A DNA stretch of 64,000 nucleotides from Cellvibrio sp. KY-GH-1 (GCF_008806975.1 NZ_CP031728.1:1116001-1180000), one strand, 5' to 3'; counted from the first letter of the stretch, positions 1 to 9,048 are shown. Notes: a model not told the origin generated them from the letters alone. A program made the numbers and translations.

Positions 1-315
1 CCTACCCGGGATTATCCCTAACCCTTTTGCCCCGCCATGCTCCTCGCCAAAATCAAACAACATTTGCATCCCAACACAAATGCCCAACATGGGCTTACCC
101 TGGGATACATAGGTTTTGATCGCATTATCCAGCGAATATTCCTTTAACTTTTGCATACAATATGGAAAGGAACCAACGCCAGGTAAAACTAATCGATCTG
201 CCGCAATAATACGCTCAGGATCGCGAGTCAATTCCACTTCACAACCAATAAATTCAAACGCGTTCGTCAAACTGCGGATATTGCCTACACCATAATCAAC
301 AATCACGAGCTTCAT
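1..315 (-). CDS. hisH: HisH-like glutamine amidotransferase (partial, 3' end beyond window)
   Basis: The visible N-terminal ~105 residues are those of a class I glutamine amidotransferase of the HisH family, which hydrolyses glutamine and passes ammonia to a HisF partner. Seen: start MKLVIVDYGVGNIRSL, the LPGVGSF segment, and the nucleophile motif GICVGMQ with its Cys intact. The ATG overlaps the hisF stop codon (ATGA at 312-315), so the two are translationally coupled. The gene closes, as far as visible, an operon of nonulosonic acid genes. HisH/HisF pairs in such loci (for example the Campylobacter flagellin-modification locus or the Pseudomonas O5 cluster) supply ammonia to a sugar amidotransferase rather than to histidine synthesis; that role here is inference from context. 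A histidine biosynthesis role cannot be excluded because the genes further left are not visible. Confidence 0.85.
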   Translation of the reverse strand, partial: MKLVIVDYGVGNIRSLTNAFEFIGCEVELTRDPERIIAADRLVLPGVGSFPYCMQKLKEYSLDNAIKTYVSQGKPMLGICVGMQMLFDFGEEHGGAKGLGIIPGR

Positions 316-1070
316 ACACTGACCTCGCGTCTCACTGGATATCCTGCATCCGCGATTGCCACTTTTACGTTGCCAATAGAAATCAGGTCATAATGAAATA
401 TGCTCGCACAAGCAATAGCACTGGGAACAGTCGTATTTAAAAGGCTCGCGATATCGCTCACTTTACCCATTCCGCCGCAGGCTATTACGGGAATAGAAAC
501 CGCGCGATTTACTGCGGCAATCAATTGATTGTCAAAGCCCCGTTTTGTACCTTCCTGATCAATCGAAGTTATCAATAATTCGCCTGCACCAAGGCTCTCT
601 AATTTTTTTGCCCAATCGATTGCATTTAGTTGCGTCGGTTCACGACCATTATCGATGTAGGCCTCCCAGGAACTGCCCACGCGTTTAGCCTCGATTGAGG
701 CAACTACACACTGGTTACCAAAACGTTGGGAAGCCTTCTGAATAATCTCCGGGTTGTGCACGGCTGCGGTGTTGATCGCGACTTTATCCGCACCCGATTG
801 CAAACACTGGTGAATGTCATCCAGAGTACGAATACCACCGCCCATGGTGATAGGTATAAAAATTTCCTTACAGGCCGCTTCAACAATATGAAATAAATTG
901 TTGCGATCATAAAGACTGGCAACTGCATCCATAAAAAGGATCTCATCTATTCCACTCTGGTAATAGCGGAGCGCCATTTCGTTAGGGTTACCCACTTTCC
1001 TGAGCCCCTCTAAATGGATTCCCTTGATCACAAACTCATTTTTAATATCGATTCGGGAAATAACTCTCAC
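312..1070 (-). CDS. hisF: HisF-like cyclase subunit in a nonulosonic acid operon
   Basis: A (beta/alpha)8-barrel protein of the HisF family, 252 aa. Seen: RIDIKNEFVIKGIHLEGLR at the N-terminus, which keeps the Asp of the first catalytic loop, then TMGGGIRT, GADKVAINTAA, LLITSIDQEGTKRGFD and a C-terminal IACGGMGK phosphate-binding region. In canonical HisF the second catalytic Asp lies in an AIDAKR segment; here it reads SIEAKR, so Glu replaces it. The preferred start is GTG at 1070, overlapping the neuC stop (GTGA); a TTG at 1085 would add five residues. With HisH next door and neuABC upstream, the likely job is to deliver ammonia for amidination of a sugar during glycan synthesis, as proposed for HisF2/HisH2 pairs. 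The substrate is not established from sequence. Confidence 0.85.
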   Translation of the reverse strand: MRVISRIDIKNEFVIKGIHLEGLRKVGNPNEMALRYYQSGIDEILFMDAVASLYDRNNLFHIVEAACKEIFIPITMGGGIRTLDDIHQCLQSGADKVAINTAAVHNPEIIQKASQRFGNQCVVASIEAKRVGSSWEAYIDNGREPTQLNAIDWAKKLESLGAGELLITSIDQEGTKRGFDNQLIAAVNRAVSIPVIACGGMGKVSDIASLLNTTVPSAIACASIFHYDLISIGNVKVAIADAGYPVRREVSV

Positions 1071-2203
1071 GCGGTACCTGCCCAATCAACAAACTTTTTC
1101 TGATTGCTGGTTTTCCACACATCTTCATCACGCAGAATATCTAAAAAACGCATACAGCTATTCCCTTCGCCAAAATGCTGAACAGGTTCGACCGTAAGGT
1201 TTTTTATTGCGTAAATTGCCGCGTCTATTTCATCTTTTTGACTAAGGCAATTAATAACACTTGGCAAGTCAGCACGATCCGTTTGCCGGGTTCCAATGTT
1301 AATAGCCGGCACACCATAGTAAGGTGCCTCCATTAATGCGGAACTGGAATTGCCAATCATGTAGCTGGCATGTTTTAACAGTGTCAGGAAGTAATCAAAA
1401 CGCATTGAGGGGTAAACTTTAAAATGCAAGGTATTGCTTTCTATGCGCGAATATTCATGAATAATAGCAGCACTGCCGCTATCATTATTGGGATAGATAA
1501 CGACGTAGTTTTCTCCAGACTCGACTACCGCATCGACCAAACACTTCACTTGCCTGCGCATGTCATCCACCTCGGTAGTGACCGGGTGAAAAAGCATAAT
1601 GGCGTATTGCTCAAACGGAATGCCATACCATTCCTTTACTTGCTCAAGACTGGGTAAGTCGGGAGAAAACAACGCGTCCACATCAGGGGACCCAATAGGA
1701 TAAACATTGTTGCGATTTTCGCCTAACTGAATAAGACGCTGCATTGCTCGTTCATTAGAGACGAAATGCAAGTGAGAAAGCTTACTTACGGAGTGGCGAA
1801 TCAAGTCATCAATGGTACCGGAGACTTCACCACCCTCGATATGTGCAACCAGGATATTATTGAGACTTCCAACAATGGCGCCCGCCATAGCTTCTACCCT
1901 GTCACCGTGAACCACGATCATATCCGGCTTAATTTCTTTTACGTAATCTGAAAGCCCCGCGATGGTTTTAGCGAGTATAGAATCCATCGTATCGCTGTAA
2001 TTCTGATTGATGAATTTATAAATATTTTTATACCCGCGATTTTCAACCTCCATGCAAGTCAGACCGTATTTGCGAAGCATGTGCATGCCCGTCACAAACA
2101 CATGAATTTCAAACTGACTTGCCTTATCCATCACATCCAGCAGCGAACGTATTTTCCCGAAATCAGCGCGAGTACCTGTGAGGAATACAATTTTTTTTCT
2201 CAT
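1067..2203 (-). CDS. neuC: UDP-N-acetylglucosamine 2-epimerase, hydrolysing (NeuC/LegG type)
   Basis: 378 aa cytoplasmic enzyme of the UDP-GlcNAc 2-epimerase family. It converts a UDP-HexNAc to free ManNAc or the 2,4-diacetamido analogue, the first committed step of sialic or legionaminic acid synthesis. Seen: N-terminal FLTGTRADFGKIRSL, the VVHGDRVEAM motif, HIEGGEVSGTIDDLIRHSVSKL, GSPDVD, and GNSSSALMEAPYYGVPAINIG near the C-terminus. The sequence recalls Campylobacter jejuni NeuC1 more than the E. coli enzyme. The ATG at 2203 is chosen because MRKKIVF is the family start; a TTG 12 bases upstream is also open. It lies 19 bases after neuB and overlaps hisF by 4 bases. Sequence alone does not tell whether the substrate is UDP-GlcNAc (sialic acid) or UDP-diNAcBac (legionaminic acid). 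Confidence 0.9.
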   Translation of the reverse strand: MRKKIVFLTGTRADFGKIRSLLDVMDKASQFEIHVFVTGMHMLRKYGLTCMEVENRGYKNIYKFINQNYSDTMDSILAKTIAGLSDYVKEIKPDMIVVHGDRVEAMAGAIVGSLNNILVAHIEGGEVSGTIDDLIRHSVSKLSHLHFVSNERAMQRLIQLGENRNNVYPIGSPDVDALFSPDLPSLEQVKEWYGIPFEQYAIMLFHPVTTEVDDMRRQVKCLVDAVVESGENYVVIYPNNDSGSAAIIHEYSRIESNTLHFKVYPSMRFDYFLTLLKHASYMIGNSSSALMEAPYYGVPAINIGTRQTDRADLPSVINCLSQKDEIDAAIYAIKNLTVEPVQHFGEGNSCMRFLDILRDEDVWKTSNQKKFVDWAGTA

Positions 2204-2222
2204 TACGATACCCAATTAATCG

Positions 2223-3284
2223 TCAAGCACGTGGAGGCAGGCCGACAACTTGACGATATGCCACCAATTCATCTGCAGCAATGTCCTCAGACGCAGGTTT
2301 GCCTATCACATCATCATAAAACTCAGCCAATATCTCTCCGGTGCCAGGGCGCTTTACCCAAATATTTTCGGCACTAAATAGTTCACCTTTTTTAACGGGT
2401 TTGATAGTAACTACCGTAGCGTAGGCAAAATTAATCGTTGGTTGTTCCTCTTTCACTATGCCTTTACGGCCTCCACGCATTTTGTGCAACAGCGCTGCAC
2501 CAGTAATAAGTTCGTTTAATGCAGCCGGGTCCATTGAGCACACAATGTCCGGCCCTTCGCGGGACATGGAGTCAGTAAAGTGACGCTCCAAAATATCCGC
2601 TCCAAGCGCAACAGCACCCAGGCATGCATAATTTCCTAACGTATGATCAGACAATCCCACAACCGCATCAGGAAACTCCTGCTGTAATTCGCGTACTGCC
2701 TCAAGCCTTACTAATTCCGGTGGGGTGGGATAAATATTGGTACAGTGCATCAACGCATACGGCACCTTGTATTCGCGAAATATCGCCACTGCCTTGCGAA
2801 TACTTTCAATGGTATTCATGCCGGTGCTTAAAATAATTGGCTTACCTTTTTGGGCAATATGTTTAATTAACGGGTAATTATTGCATTCACCTGAACCGAT
2901 TTTATATGCGGGAACATTCATGCGCTCCAGGCGCTCAGCGGCAGCGCGTGAAAACGGGGTGCTAATAAATACTGCCCCCTTGGCCATAACATATTGCTGC
3001 AAAGCAATTTCATCTGCTTCGTTAAGCGCACATTCTTCCATGATTTTATAAATAGGCTTATCAGAATTCCCCGGCTTGATGCGCTTCGCCTCACCGGCCA
3101 TTTCATCTTCCACTATGTGCGTTTGATGCTTAATAACTTCTGCGCCCGCTGCAACGGCGGCATCGACCATTTGCTTGGCAATCTCCAACGAGCCATTGTG
3201 ATTGATACCAATTTCCGCAATTACCAGCGGAGGATAATCCGGCCCAACCAAACGACCGCCGATATTAATTACATTTCTTGCCAT
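2223..3284 (-). CDS. neuB: N-acetylneuraminate synthase family (NeuB) with SAF domain
   Basis: 353 aa. NeuB enzymes condense phosphoenolpyruvate with ManNAc (or 2,4-diacetamido-mannose) to give a nine-carbon nonulosonic acid. Seen: TIM-barrel motifs VIAEIGINHNG (residues ~20-30), IKHQTHIVEDEM, STPFSRAAAERL, KIGSGECNNYPLIKHIA, ILSTGMNTIESI, and GLSDHTLGNYACLGAVALGA. A C-terminal antifreeze-like SAF domain covers roughly residues 285-353 (VTIKPVKKGELFSAENIWVKRPGTG). These motifs match, as I recall them, the C. jejuni NeuB1 (Neu5Ac) branch rather than the LegI or PseI branches, which would favour a sialic-acid-like product; this is inference. The gene overlaps neuA by 20 bases, pointing to one polycistronic message. 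Confidence 0.92.
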   Translation of the reverse strand: MARNVINIGGRLVGPDYPPLVIAEIGINHNGSLEIAKQMVDAAVAAGAEVIKHQTHIVEDEMAGEAKRIKPGNSDKPIYKIMEECALNEADEIALQQYVMAKGAVFISTPFSRAAAERLERMNVPAYKIGSGECNNYPLIKHIAQKGKPIILSTGMNTIESIRKAVAIFREYKVPYALMHCTNIYPTPPELVRLEAVRELQQEFPDAVVGLSDHTLGNYACLGAVALGADILERHFTDSMSREGPDIVCSMDPAALNELITGAALLHKMRGGRKGIVKEEQPTINFAYATVVTIKPVKKGELFSAENIWVKRPGTGEILAEFYDDVIGKPASEDIAADELVAYRQVVGLPPRA

Positions 3285-3969
3285 CTTCTAACCTCTCACG
3301 CAGGCGCTGCGCTGCAATCGCTAAATCATCAGGTGTATCAATATCCAAGCTGTCATCGTCAGACATTAAATAGGGAATAATATGTGTGCGTGGAATTTTC
3401 TCTTCGCGCAAAAAATCGTCCACTTTAAAAATATAGATTGCACCATTGGGCATATAGAGCGAGGGCAAGTCCTGCCGGCGCGTATAGGAGGTGTGCTCGC
3501 CCGCCAGGGGATGCAAAAACTCCCCGCCCCCGACATAGGCCTTCATAAATTTATTACTAATTTCATAAACACTGATCAAGCTGTGGCATGTGGGAAAATC
3601 ATTGAATTCAGCCAGCGCTTCACGAATATGCTCACCGGTGCGTAATGGCGAGGTAGGTTGCAACAAAACAATTATGTCTTTTGCTGCTGGTTTAACACGA
3701 TGAATAAATTCTGCAATAACCGGATCGGTCGGAGAATCGTCGCGCGCCAGATGCGGATCGCGTTTTAATCGCTCAGCCTTGTAGTAATGGGCTACCGATA
3801 GAATTTGATCGTCATCCGATGAGACATAAATATCATCAATAACACCGGAAGCCTGAGCAGCCTGAATGCTATAAGCAATGAGAGGCTGATCCAGTAATGG
3901 AGCAATATTTTTCTGCAATATGCCTTTTGATCCACCGCGAGCAGGTAGGAGCGCAAATACTTTTTGCAT
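3265..3969 (-). CDS. neuA: CMP-nonulosonic acid synthetase (NeuA family cytidylyltransferase)
   Basis: 234 aa nucleotidyltransferase that activates a sialic-type acid with CTP to the CMP-sugar used by glycosyltransferases. Seen: the nucleotide-binding signature LLPARGGSKGILQKNI at the N-terminus, LIAYSIQAAQ, VSSDDDQIL, LQPTSPLRTGEHI, and the C-terminal DDDSLDIDTPDDL. The ATG at 3969 (MQKVFALLPARGG) is the family start; an in-frame upstream codon would add nine residues with no family similarity. It is the first gene of the neuA-neuB-neuC-hisF-hisH operon and starts 158 bases after the end of fliD. No terminator is evident between them, so read-through from the fliD promoter is possible. Confidence 0.9.
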   Translation of the reverse strand: MQKVFALLPARGGSKGILQKNIAPLLDQPLIAYSIQAAQASGVIDDIYVSSDDDQILSVAHYYKAERLKRDPHLARDDSPTDPVIAEFIHRVKPAAKDIIVLLQPTSPLRTGEHIREALAEFNDFPTCHSLISVYEISNKFMKAYVGGGEFLHPLAGEHTSYTRRQDLPSLYMPNGAIYIFKVDDFLREEKIPRTHIIPYLMSDDDSLDIDTPDDLAIAAQRLRERLEDGKKCN

Positions 3970-4127
3970 AGTCTGTCCGGTTTTTGACGGTTTCAATGGT
4001 AATTAGTTATATAGCAAAGGATCTGCCAAAGGTCACGAAAGCCCCATGGAATAATTGAGAAAAAACAATTTGGTATAAAAAACAGGCAGGAATAACGGAA
4101 GGCCCGAGTGACGAGCCTCACTGCGGA

Positions 4128-6185
4128 TCAACTACTTTTTGCGGTGAAGGGCAGGCGATCAAGGATGCCATCTAAAAAATCACCCGTAGAATTGAGTGCG
4201 CGAACAATTGATTCCATTGCCTGAAATTGCGACATCAGGCGCGCACGGTACGCCTCACTGCGACGATTCAAGGCTTCCTCATCTTTTTCCACCTTATCAA
4301 TATCCTTGTTAACGCTTGTTTCGCGCTCTTTGATCAACCCGGAAGACTTAACATAGTCGTTAACCAGATTAGTCATTGCACCCGCAAAACCGCGTGAAAA
4401 CGTGATAGTTCCTGAGGTTGCACCCGGGCGAACAGACATACTCAAACCTTCCGCCTTACTACCTAACGCCGGCAAAAGCACATTTCCGTAGCCAAAGGCC
4501 GCTTCGCCATTCACAGTACCACCGACATTGGTTCCTGCAGTACCGGCCCCAAGCGCAATGCCCAAATCCGCCATATCAGTAGAAATAGCAGAAATTTCTA
4601 CTTTACTGGACGAGCCATAGGCATCGGAGGTGAATACCAATTTTCCCGCATCCACGCTAACCGCTACAGTGGATTTGGCCGCTTTGACGTTAGTATCGAG
4701 ATTAATAAGGCTTTGTATTTCAGTTGCCAATTCACTGGCAGACGCATAGGTTTTGCCGGCAGGAATTGTAATCAGCGCAGACTCAGTACCATCCACTTTC
4801 ACTTTGAAGTTGTAATCTTTGCCAGTGGTATCCAGAGGGAATGTCGCAACCATTGCCGCACCGGTATATTTACCCTTGGATGGCTGTTGGGTAATCACAA
4901 CATCATAAGAACCCGCCTGGCTTTTCGCTGAAAACTTGGTGACGTCGATATTGGTAACTGTAGAAGAAGTCTTGGGCACAAACAGATCGCGCACAAACGA
5001 GAAGTTGTTATCGATTGCCGCGCGAAATCCGGTATTGCCTTCTGTTTCAACAATTTTTAACGAGCCATCCAGTTCTGTCCGTATCCCCAAGTTGGATAAG
5101 CTGGTGAAGCCACCGCTCAGGCCAGGTACAGCGGCAGAAAGCGTACTTCGAATACCACGCATCAAGTTATTGGACAGTGAATCGCGGTGTAAACTGCCGT
5201 AGTCCTTTTTCTCTGTATCATAACCAACCAGCTTTTCCACCTCAGTTTTAAATGTGTTGTAAGCAGTAACAAAATCGCGAATTGCTTTTTCAGCAATTGA
5301 CTTATCTTCGTTGATAGTCACGCTTACCGTTTCGGTAAGGGACGCCGCAAACAAATCAAATTCCAATCCATCAACCACGTCTTTAATTTGGTTGGTCTCA
5401 CGCGAAACTAACAGGCCGTTTACACGGACTTTCGCATCAAGCCCCTCTTGTTGCTGCGAGAGGTTGCGCGTGGTTTCGTTAAAATTAAAACTGGCCAATC
5501 CCGGGGAACCCGCGGTTTCCGCCGCGGTAATTTCAATTTCGTTTTTGGCACCTGACTTGGAGGTCAACAACAAACGATAGGAGGAACCGTCACCTACGAT
5601 ACTTGCAGAAACCCCGATGTTTGCTTTGTTAATGGCATCGCGCAAACCCGATAGGGAATTGTTGGAATCGTCGATGGTAATTGTGCCGCCGGTTTTAGTG
5701 GAATCAACGGTAAAATCATTCAGTGCCGCATTCCACTCGCCCAGACGAATGGTGAGAGTCCCCTTACCTATCGGATCGGTCATGGACGTGAACGTGGTAG
5801 AACTCAGTGATTGCGACTGCGCAACCTGCTCTACTTTCAACTGATAAGCACCCGCGGCGGCCTTGGCATCCAGCTTGGTGATGCTTAACAATTTGGTATC
5901 TGGAATAGACAACGATTTGGCGTTAAACGTGTCCGAACTACCCAGCGCTGTCGCAGCGGTTTCCAGTTTCGAGAGGGAGCTGCGCAAGAGACCAAAATCG
6001 GATATCTGGGTTTCCAACAGGGTCTTTTTGGTGGTCAAGCGCTCAGCCTGAACCATTTTGTTGGCTTCAGTGAGTTGATCCGCGAGCTTGTTGGTATCAA
6101 TACCTGACCCGGTCCCCAACGCACTAATAATGCTGGAACCTGTCGATGCATTGCTGTTGGTTGTGCTTGATGTTGAGCTCACCAT
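4128..6185 (-). CDS. fliD: Flagellar filament cap protein FliD (HAP2), enlarged
   Basis: FliD forms the cap at the filament tip that folds incoming flagellin. The protein is 685 aa, against about 470 in Salmonella. Seen: N-terminal ALGTGSGIDTNKLADQL, an N-terminal heptad-rich segment (~30-75), a hook-IN-type module AAGAYQLKVEQVAQS (~112), and a C-terminal coiled-coil (KDIDKVEKDEEALNRR) before AMESIVRALNSTGDFLDGIL. A second module resembling the first begins near residue 420 (SQAGSYDVVITQQ), so the exposed part seems duplicated. The ATG at 6185 is preceded by GAGGG; further upstream codons look like leader. No fliS follows; the nonulosonic acid operon does. A possible sigma-54 site lies at 6330-6345. 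Confidence 0.93.
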   Translation of the reverse strand: MVSSTSSTTNSNASTGSSIISALGTGSGIDTNKLADQLTEANKMVQAERLTTKKTLLETQISDFGLLRSSLSKLETAATALGSSDTFNAKSLSIPDTKLLSITKLDAKAAAGAYQLKVEQVAQSQSLSSTTFTSMTDPIGKGTLTIRLGEWNAALNDFTVDSTKTGGTITIDDSNNSLSGLRDAINKANIGVSASIVGDGSSYRLLLTSKSGAKNEIEITAAETAGSPGLASFNFNETTRNLSQQQEGLDAKVRVNGLLVSRETNQIKDVVDGLEFDLFAASLTETVSVTINEDKSIAEKAIRDFVTAYNTFKTEVEKLVGYDTEKKDYGSLHRDSLSNNLMRGIRSTLSAAVPGLSGGFTSLSNLGIRTELDGSLKIVETEGNTGFRAAIDNNFSFVRDLFVPKTSSTVTNIDVTKFSAKSQAGSYDVVITQQPSKGKYTGAAMVATFPLDTTGKDYNFKVKVDGTESALITIPAGKTYASASELATEIQSLINLDTNVKAAKSTVAVSVDAGKLVFTSDAYGSSSKVEISAISTDMADLGIALGAGTAGTNVGGTVNGEAAFGYGNVLLPALGSKAEGLSMSVRPGATSGTITFSRGFAGAMTNLVNDYVKSSGLIKERETSVNKDIDKVEKDEEALNRRSEAYRARLMSQFQAMESIVRALNSTGDFLDGILDRLPFTAKSS

Positions 6186-6329
6186 AATACCCTCACGCCA
6201 CAAAATTGCCGCTCGCCTCATCGGATGAGTGCTTGCTTCAAGGTTAGCGGCAACCTATGGGTAAACTTTAGCCGGTTTTGCCGCTTTTATTGAAAATAAA
6301 CTGCCAAAAATACTCTCAATAACGCTTTG

Positions 6330-6345
6330 AGCACAAAGCGAGCCA
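6330..6345 (-). promoter_or_regulatory. Possible sigma-54 promoter of fliD
   Basis: On the minus strand the sequence TGGCTCGCTTTGTGCT has GG and GC separated by exactly 10 bases. It matches the -24/-12 consensus TGGCACG-N4-TTGCW with two mismatches. It sits about 145 bases before the fliD ATG. This is weaker than the flgB and flagellin A sites. Confidence 0.45.
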
Positions 6346-6399
6346 ATTCATGGAAAAGCGGTATAAGCAAAGGATGTAAAGAACCCTCACCAAATGCCT

Positions 6400-9048
6400 T
6401 TATTCGGCGACAGGTAAGGTGAAATAAAACGTAGAGCCCTGCCCTTCTACAGATTGATAATCTATTTTGCCCCCGAAGCGCTCCACAATAACTTTGGTAA
6501 TACTTAAGCCAAGACCTGTGCCGTCACGCCGCTTGGTATCCGATGAATCCACCTGCGCGAACTTGCGGAAAATTCGTTGACGAAACTCAGCAGGAATTCC
6601 CTGTCCCTGATCAATTACCGAAATTTTTAGCGTGGCATCGATGCGCACGAGTTCTACATAAACTTTGCCACCCAAATGTGAATATTTGATCGCGTTGGAT
6701 AAAAGGTTCGACATCACCTGCAAAAAGCGATCGACATCCAGATTGGCACTGAGCTGCTGTGAACCCTCATCTACGCCACTCAGAATTAACTCTACGCCAT
6801 AGCGCGTAGCATATCCCTGGTTTTGCTCAATTGATTGCTGTAGCAAGGGATAAACAGGCTTGCGCTGGTTGTGCAACTGCACGTTGCCGAACTCCAGTTT
6901 ATCGATATCCAAAATGTCGTTAACCAAACGCGTTAACCGATCCACGTTGTTGCTGGCGATGGTCAGTAAATCTCTGGAGCGAATCTCCAACGCACCTAAA
7001 TCACCACTCAAAACAATACCCAACGCACCTTTGATTGAGGTTAAGGGTGTACGTAACTCATGACTTACCGTAGAAATAAATTCCGTTTTAAGCTTATCCA
7101 CTTTTCGTTTTGCAGAAGCGTCATGAATAATTAGAGTAAAGAGATTTCGATCTTGTAGCGCGACCGGACTTAAACTTAATTCGATCGGCAATTGATTGCC
7201 ATCGCTGCGCAACGCAACGCCTTCACGCCAGCTTATGGTTTCCAAATATTGTCCATCCTGCGAGAAAAAGGAATCCAGGTCGGGAATCAAATCACCTATC
7301 AGCAACAGCTTCTGTGGATCAAAAACATAACCAAATAATTGTGCAGCTGCCGGGTTAGCACGAATAATTAAACCTCGCTCATCAACTACCAAGATAGTTT
7401 CTACTGCATTCTCCAGAATTGCAGTTAACTCCTTGGTCCGCTGCTCCACCAAATCACGCACATGCTGGGTACGCCCACTAATCAAAAGCAGGAACCCCCC
7501 GAGAAAGCTACAAAACAGCAACCCACCGGCCAACACAAACCAGGATTGCAGGCCTCGATGCCTTAGCAAAAAGGATTCTGAGGGCATTATTTTGACGGAC
7601 AACCGATGACCAGCAAAAGAAATATCGCGTGTTACCGACAACGAGTGGGCATATGCAGATCCGCCATTGGATATAGCCGCGTAAAACTCCAAGGGAGTTG
7701 CCGCATCAGTGGTATCGGTAATTAAAAGATCGATCTCAGATGTGCGAAATGACTTTAACGCAGTCGGAATTAGTGTATTGATTCGCACGATTGCAGTCGC
7801 GTAACCCAATAAATTTTTTTGCCGTAACTCAGCGGTCAACGCTTGGTCGCCATCGCGAAAAACCGGGTAAAACACAATTACCCCAGGGGAATATTGGGTA
7901 TCGCGATACAAATGCAAAGGGTTGGTCATTGCTAATGCACCCGTGTCGCGAGCCCGCTCTTGCGCTACCGCACGGATTGAATCTGCAGCCGAGTTAATCC
8001 CGATCAAGCCCAGATTATCTAACCAAGGCTCAACATAGGTAATAACGGTGTAATCAGAACGTACCGGCGCCTGTATAAAATCCCCCGCTGCATTTTTTTC
8101 CTTTATAAAAAAATTTTCATATCCCTCAGATCGCATTTGTTCTTCAAACTGCACACGCTGGTGATGGGGAACAAACTGATTCCAGGAAAAACCGGAAACA
8201 CCGTCAATTCCCGGAATTACACTGTTCACATAATTAGCAAACTCATCTCGAGTTACATGATCAGATGCAATAAATAACCCGCGTAATGTTGCAAGACTAT
8301 AAGCGACAGCGGATAACTGCGATTCAATAGAGGTGGTGATGAGTTCCGCTTGCTGCTTAAACTGATCCTCCAACTTTTTTTGCTCGTTGTTACTCGCCAA
8401 CACAAATACAACTACGACCGCCAGGCTACTCACAACGATTGGCATACCGACCGTATAACGCCGCGCTTGCCAAAAATGTCGGGGCGATGCGAAAAATATA
8501 CACATCAGAGGCGTGGCAATGAGCACGCCAATGGCATCACCTATCCACCACGACCACCAGGTAAACAGCATTTGTTTAAAATGAATAATGCCGTTGAAAT
8601 ACAACACCAATGAACCACAGCTCGCACTCAAACTGGTTGCGATTGGCCCGCCCAAAATAAAGAATGCGAAAATCTTTCGCTCATCGGTTAATTTATCGGG
8701 GAAACCAACGAAATGACGAATCAACCAGGCTCCGGCCGCACTCGCTAACGAACTTCCTGCAGCAATTTCTGCAGCCACCAACACCACAGCGCCGGAAAGT
8801 GGCTGGCCGCCGCTGAGAGCGACGGAAATATTTAATAGCGTTGACCCCAAAAAAACACCCAACAACATGGGCATTCCCCAAATCAACACCGCTCCCAGTG
8901 CGATCCCCATCGGCAAAAATAAGCCGGTCACAAATCCCGGAGGAATCGCCAACAACAACGACAAACGCCCGGCGATCACATACGCCAAGGTCAGCCACAT
9001 AATGCGCAACACCGTATTGGTTGCAGGTGAGCGTGCAAGTTCAATCAT
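6400..9048 (-). CDS. MASE1-CHASE-PAS sensor histidine kinase
   Basis: 882 aa membrane sensor kinase. Order of parts: MASE1-like integral membrane domain with about eight hydrophobic segments (~10-215); a periplasmic CHASE-like domain (~250-400; MRSEGYENFFI, DNLGLIGINSAA, IVFYPVFRDG); a further transmembrane helix (~495-520); PAS domain (~540-640; ILENAVETILVVDERG); HisKA with phosphoacceptor FISTVSHELRTPL (His near 665); and HATPase_c with NLLSNAIKY, DQGQGIP and GTGLGLSI. There is no receiver domain, so phosphate must go to a separate regulator, not seen in this window. The gene sits alone between flagellin A and fliD, where no such kinase is usual; a link to motility is only suggested by position. 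CHASE ligands are small molecules and cannot be predicted here. Confidence 0.88.
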   Translation of the reverse strand: MIELARSPATNTVLRIMWLTLAYVIAGRLSLLLAIPPGFVTGLFLPMGIALGAVLIWGMPMLLGVFLGSTLLNISVALSGGQPLSGAVVLVAAEIAAGSSLASAAGAWLIRHFVGFPDKLTDERKIFAFFILGGPIATSLSASCGSLVLYFNGIIHFKQMLFTWWSWWIGDAIGVLIATPLMCIFFASPRHFWQARRYTVGMPIVVSSLAVVVVFVLASNNEQKKLEDQFKQQAELITTSIESQLSAVAYSLATLRGLFIASDHVTRDEFANYVNSVIPGIDGVSGFSWNQFVPHHQRVQFEEQMRSEGYENFFIKEKNAAGDFIQAPVRSDYTVITYVEPWLDNLGLIGINSAADSIRAVAQERARDTGALAMTNPLHLYRDTQYSPGVIVFYPVFRDGDQALTAELRQKNLLGYATAIVRINTLIPTALKSFRTSEIDLLITDTTDAATPLEFYAAISNGGSAYAHSLSVTRDISFAGHRLSVKIMPSESFLLRHRGLQSWFVLAGGLLFCSFLGGFLLLISGRTQHVRDLVEQRTKELTAILENAVETILVVDERGLIIRANPAAAQLFGYVFDPQKLLLIGDLIPDLDSFFSQDGQYLETISWREGVALRSDGNQLPIELSLSPVALQDRNLFTLIIHDASAKRKVDKLKTEFISTVSHELRTPLTSIKGALGIVLSGDLGALEIRSRDLLTIASNNVDRLTRLVNDILDIDKLEFGNVQLHNQRKPVYPLLQQSIEQNQGYATRYGVELILSGVDEGSQQLSANLDVDRFLQVMSNLLSNAIKYSHLGGKVYVELVRIDATLKISVIDQGQGIPAEFRQRIFRKFAQVDSSDTKRRDGTGLGLSITKVIVERFGGKIDYQSVEGQGSTFYFTLPVAE

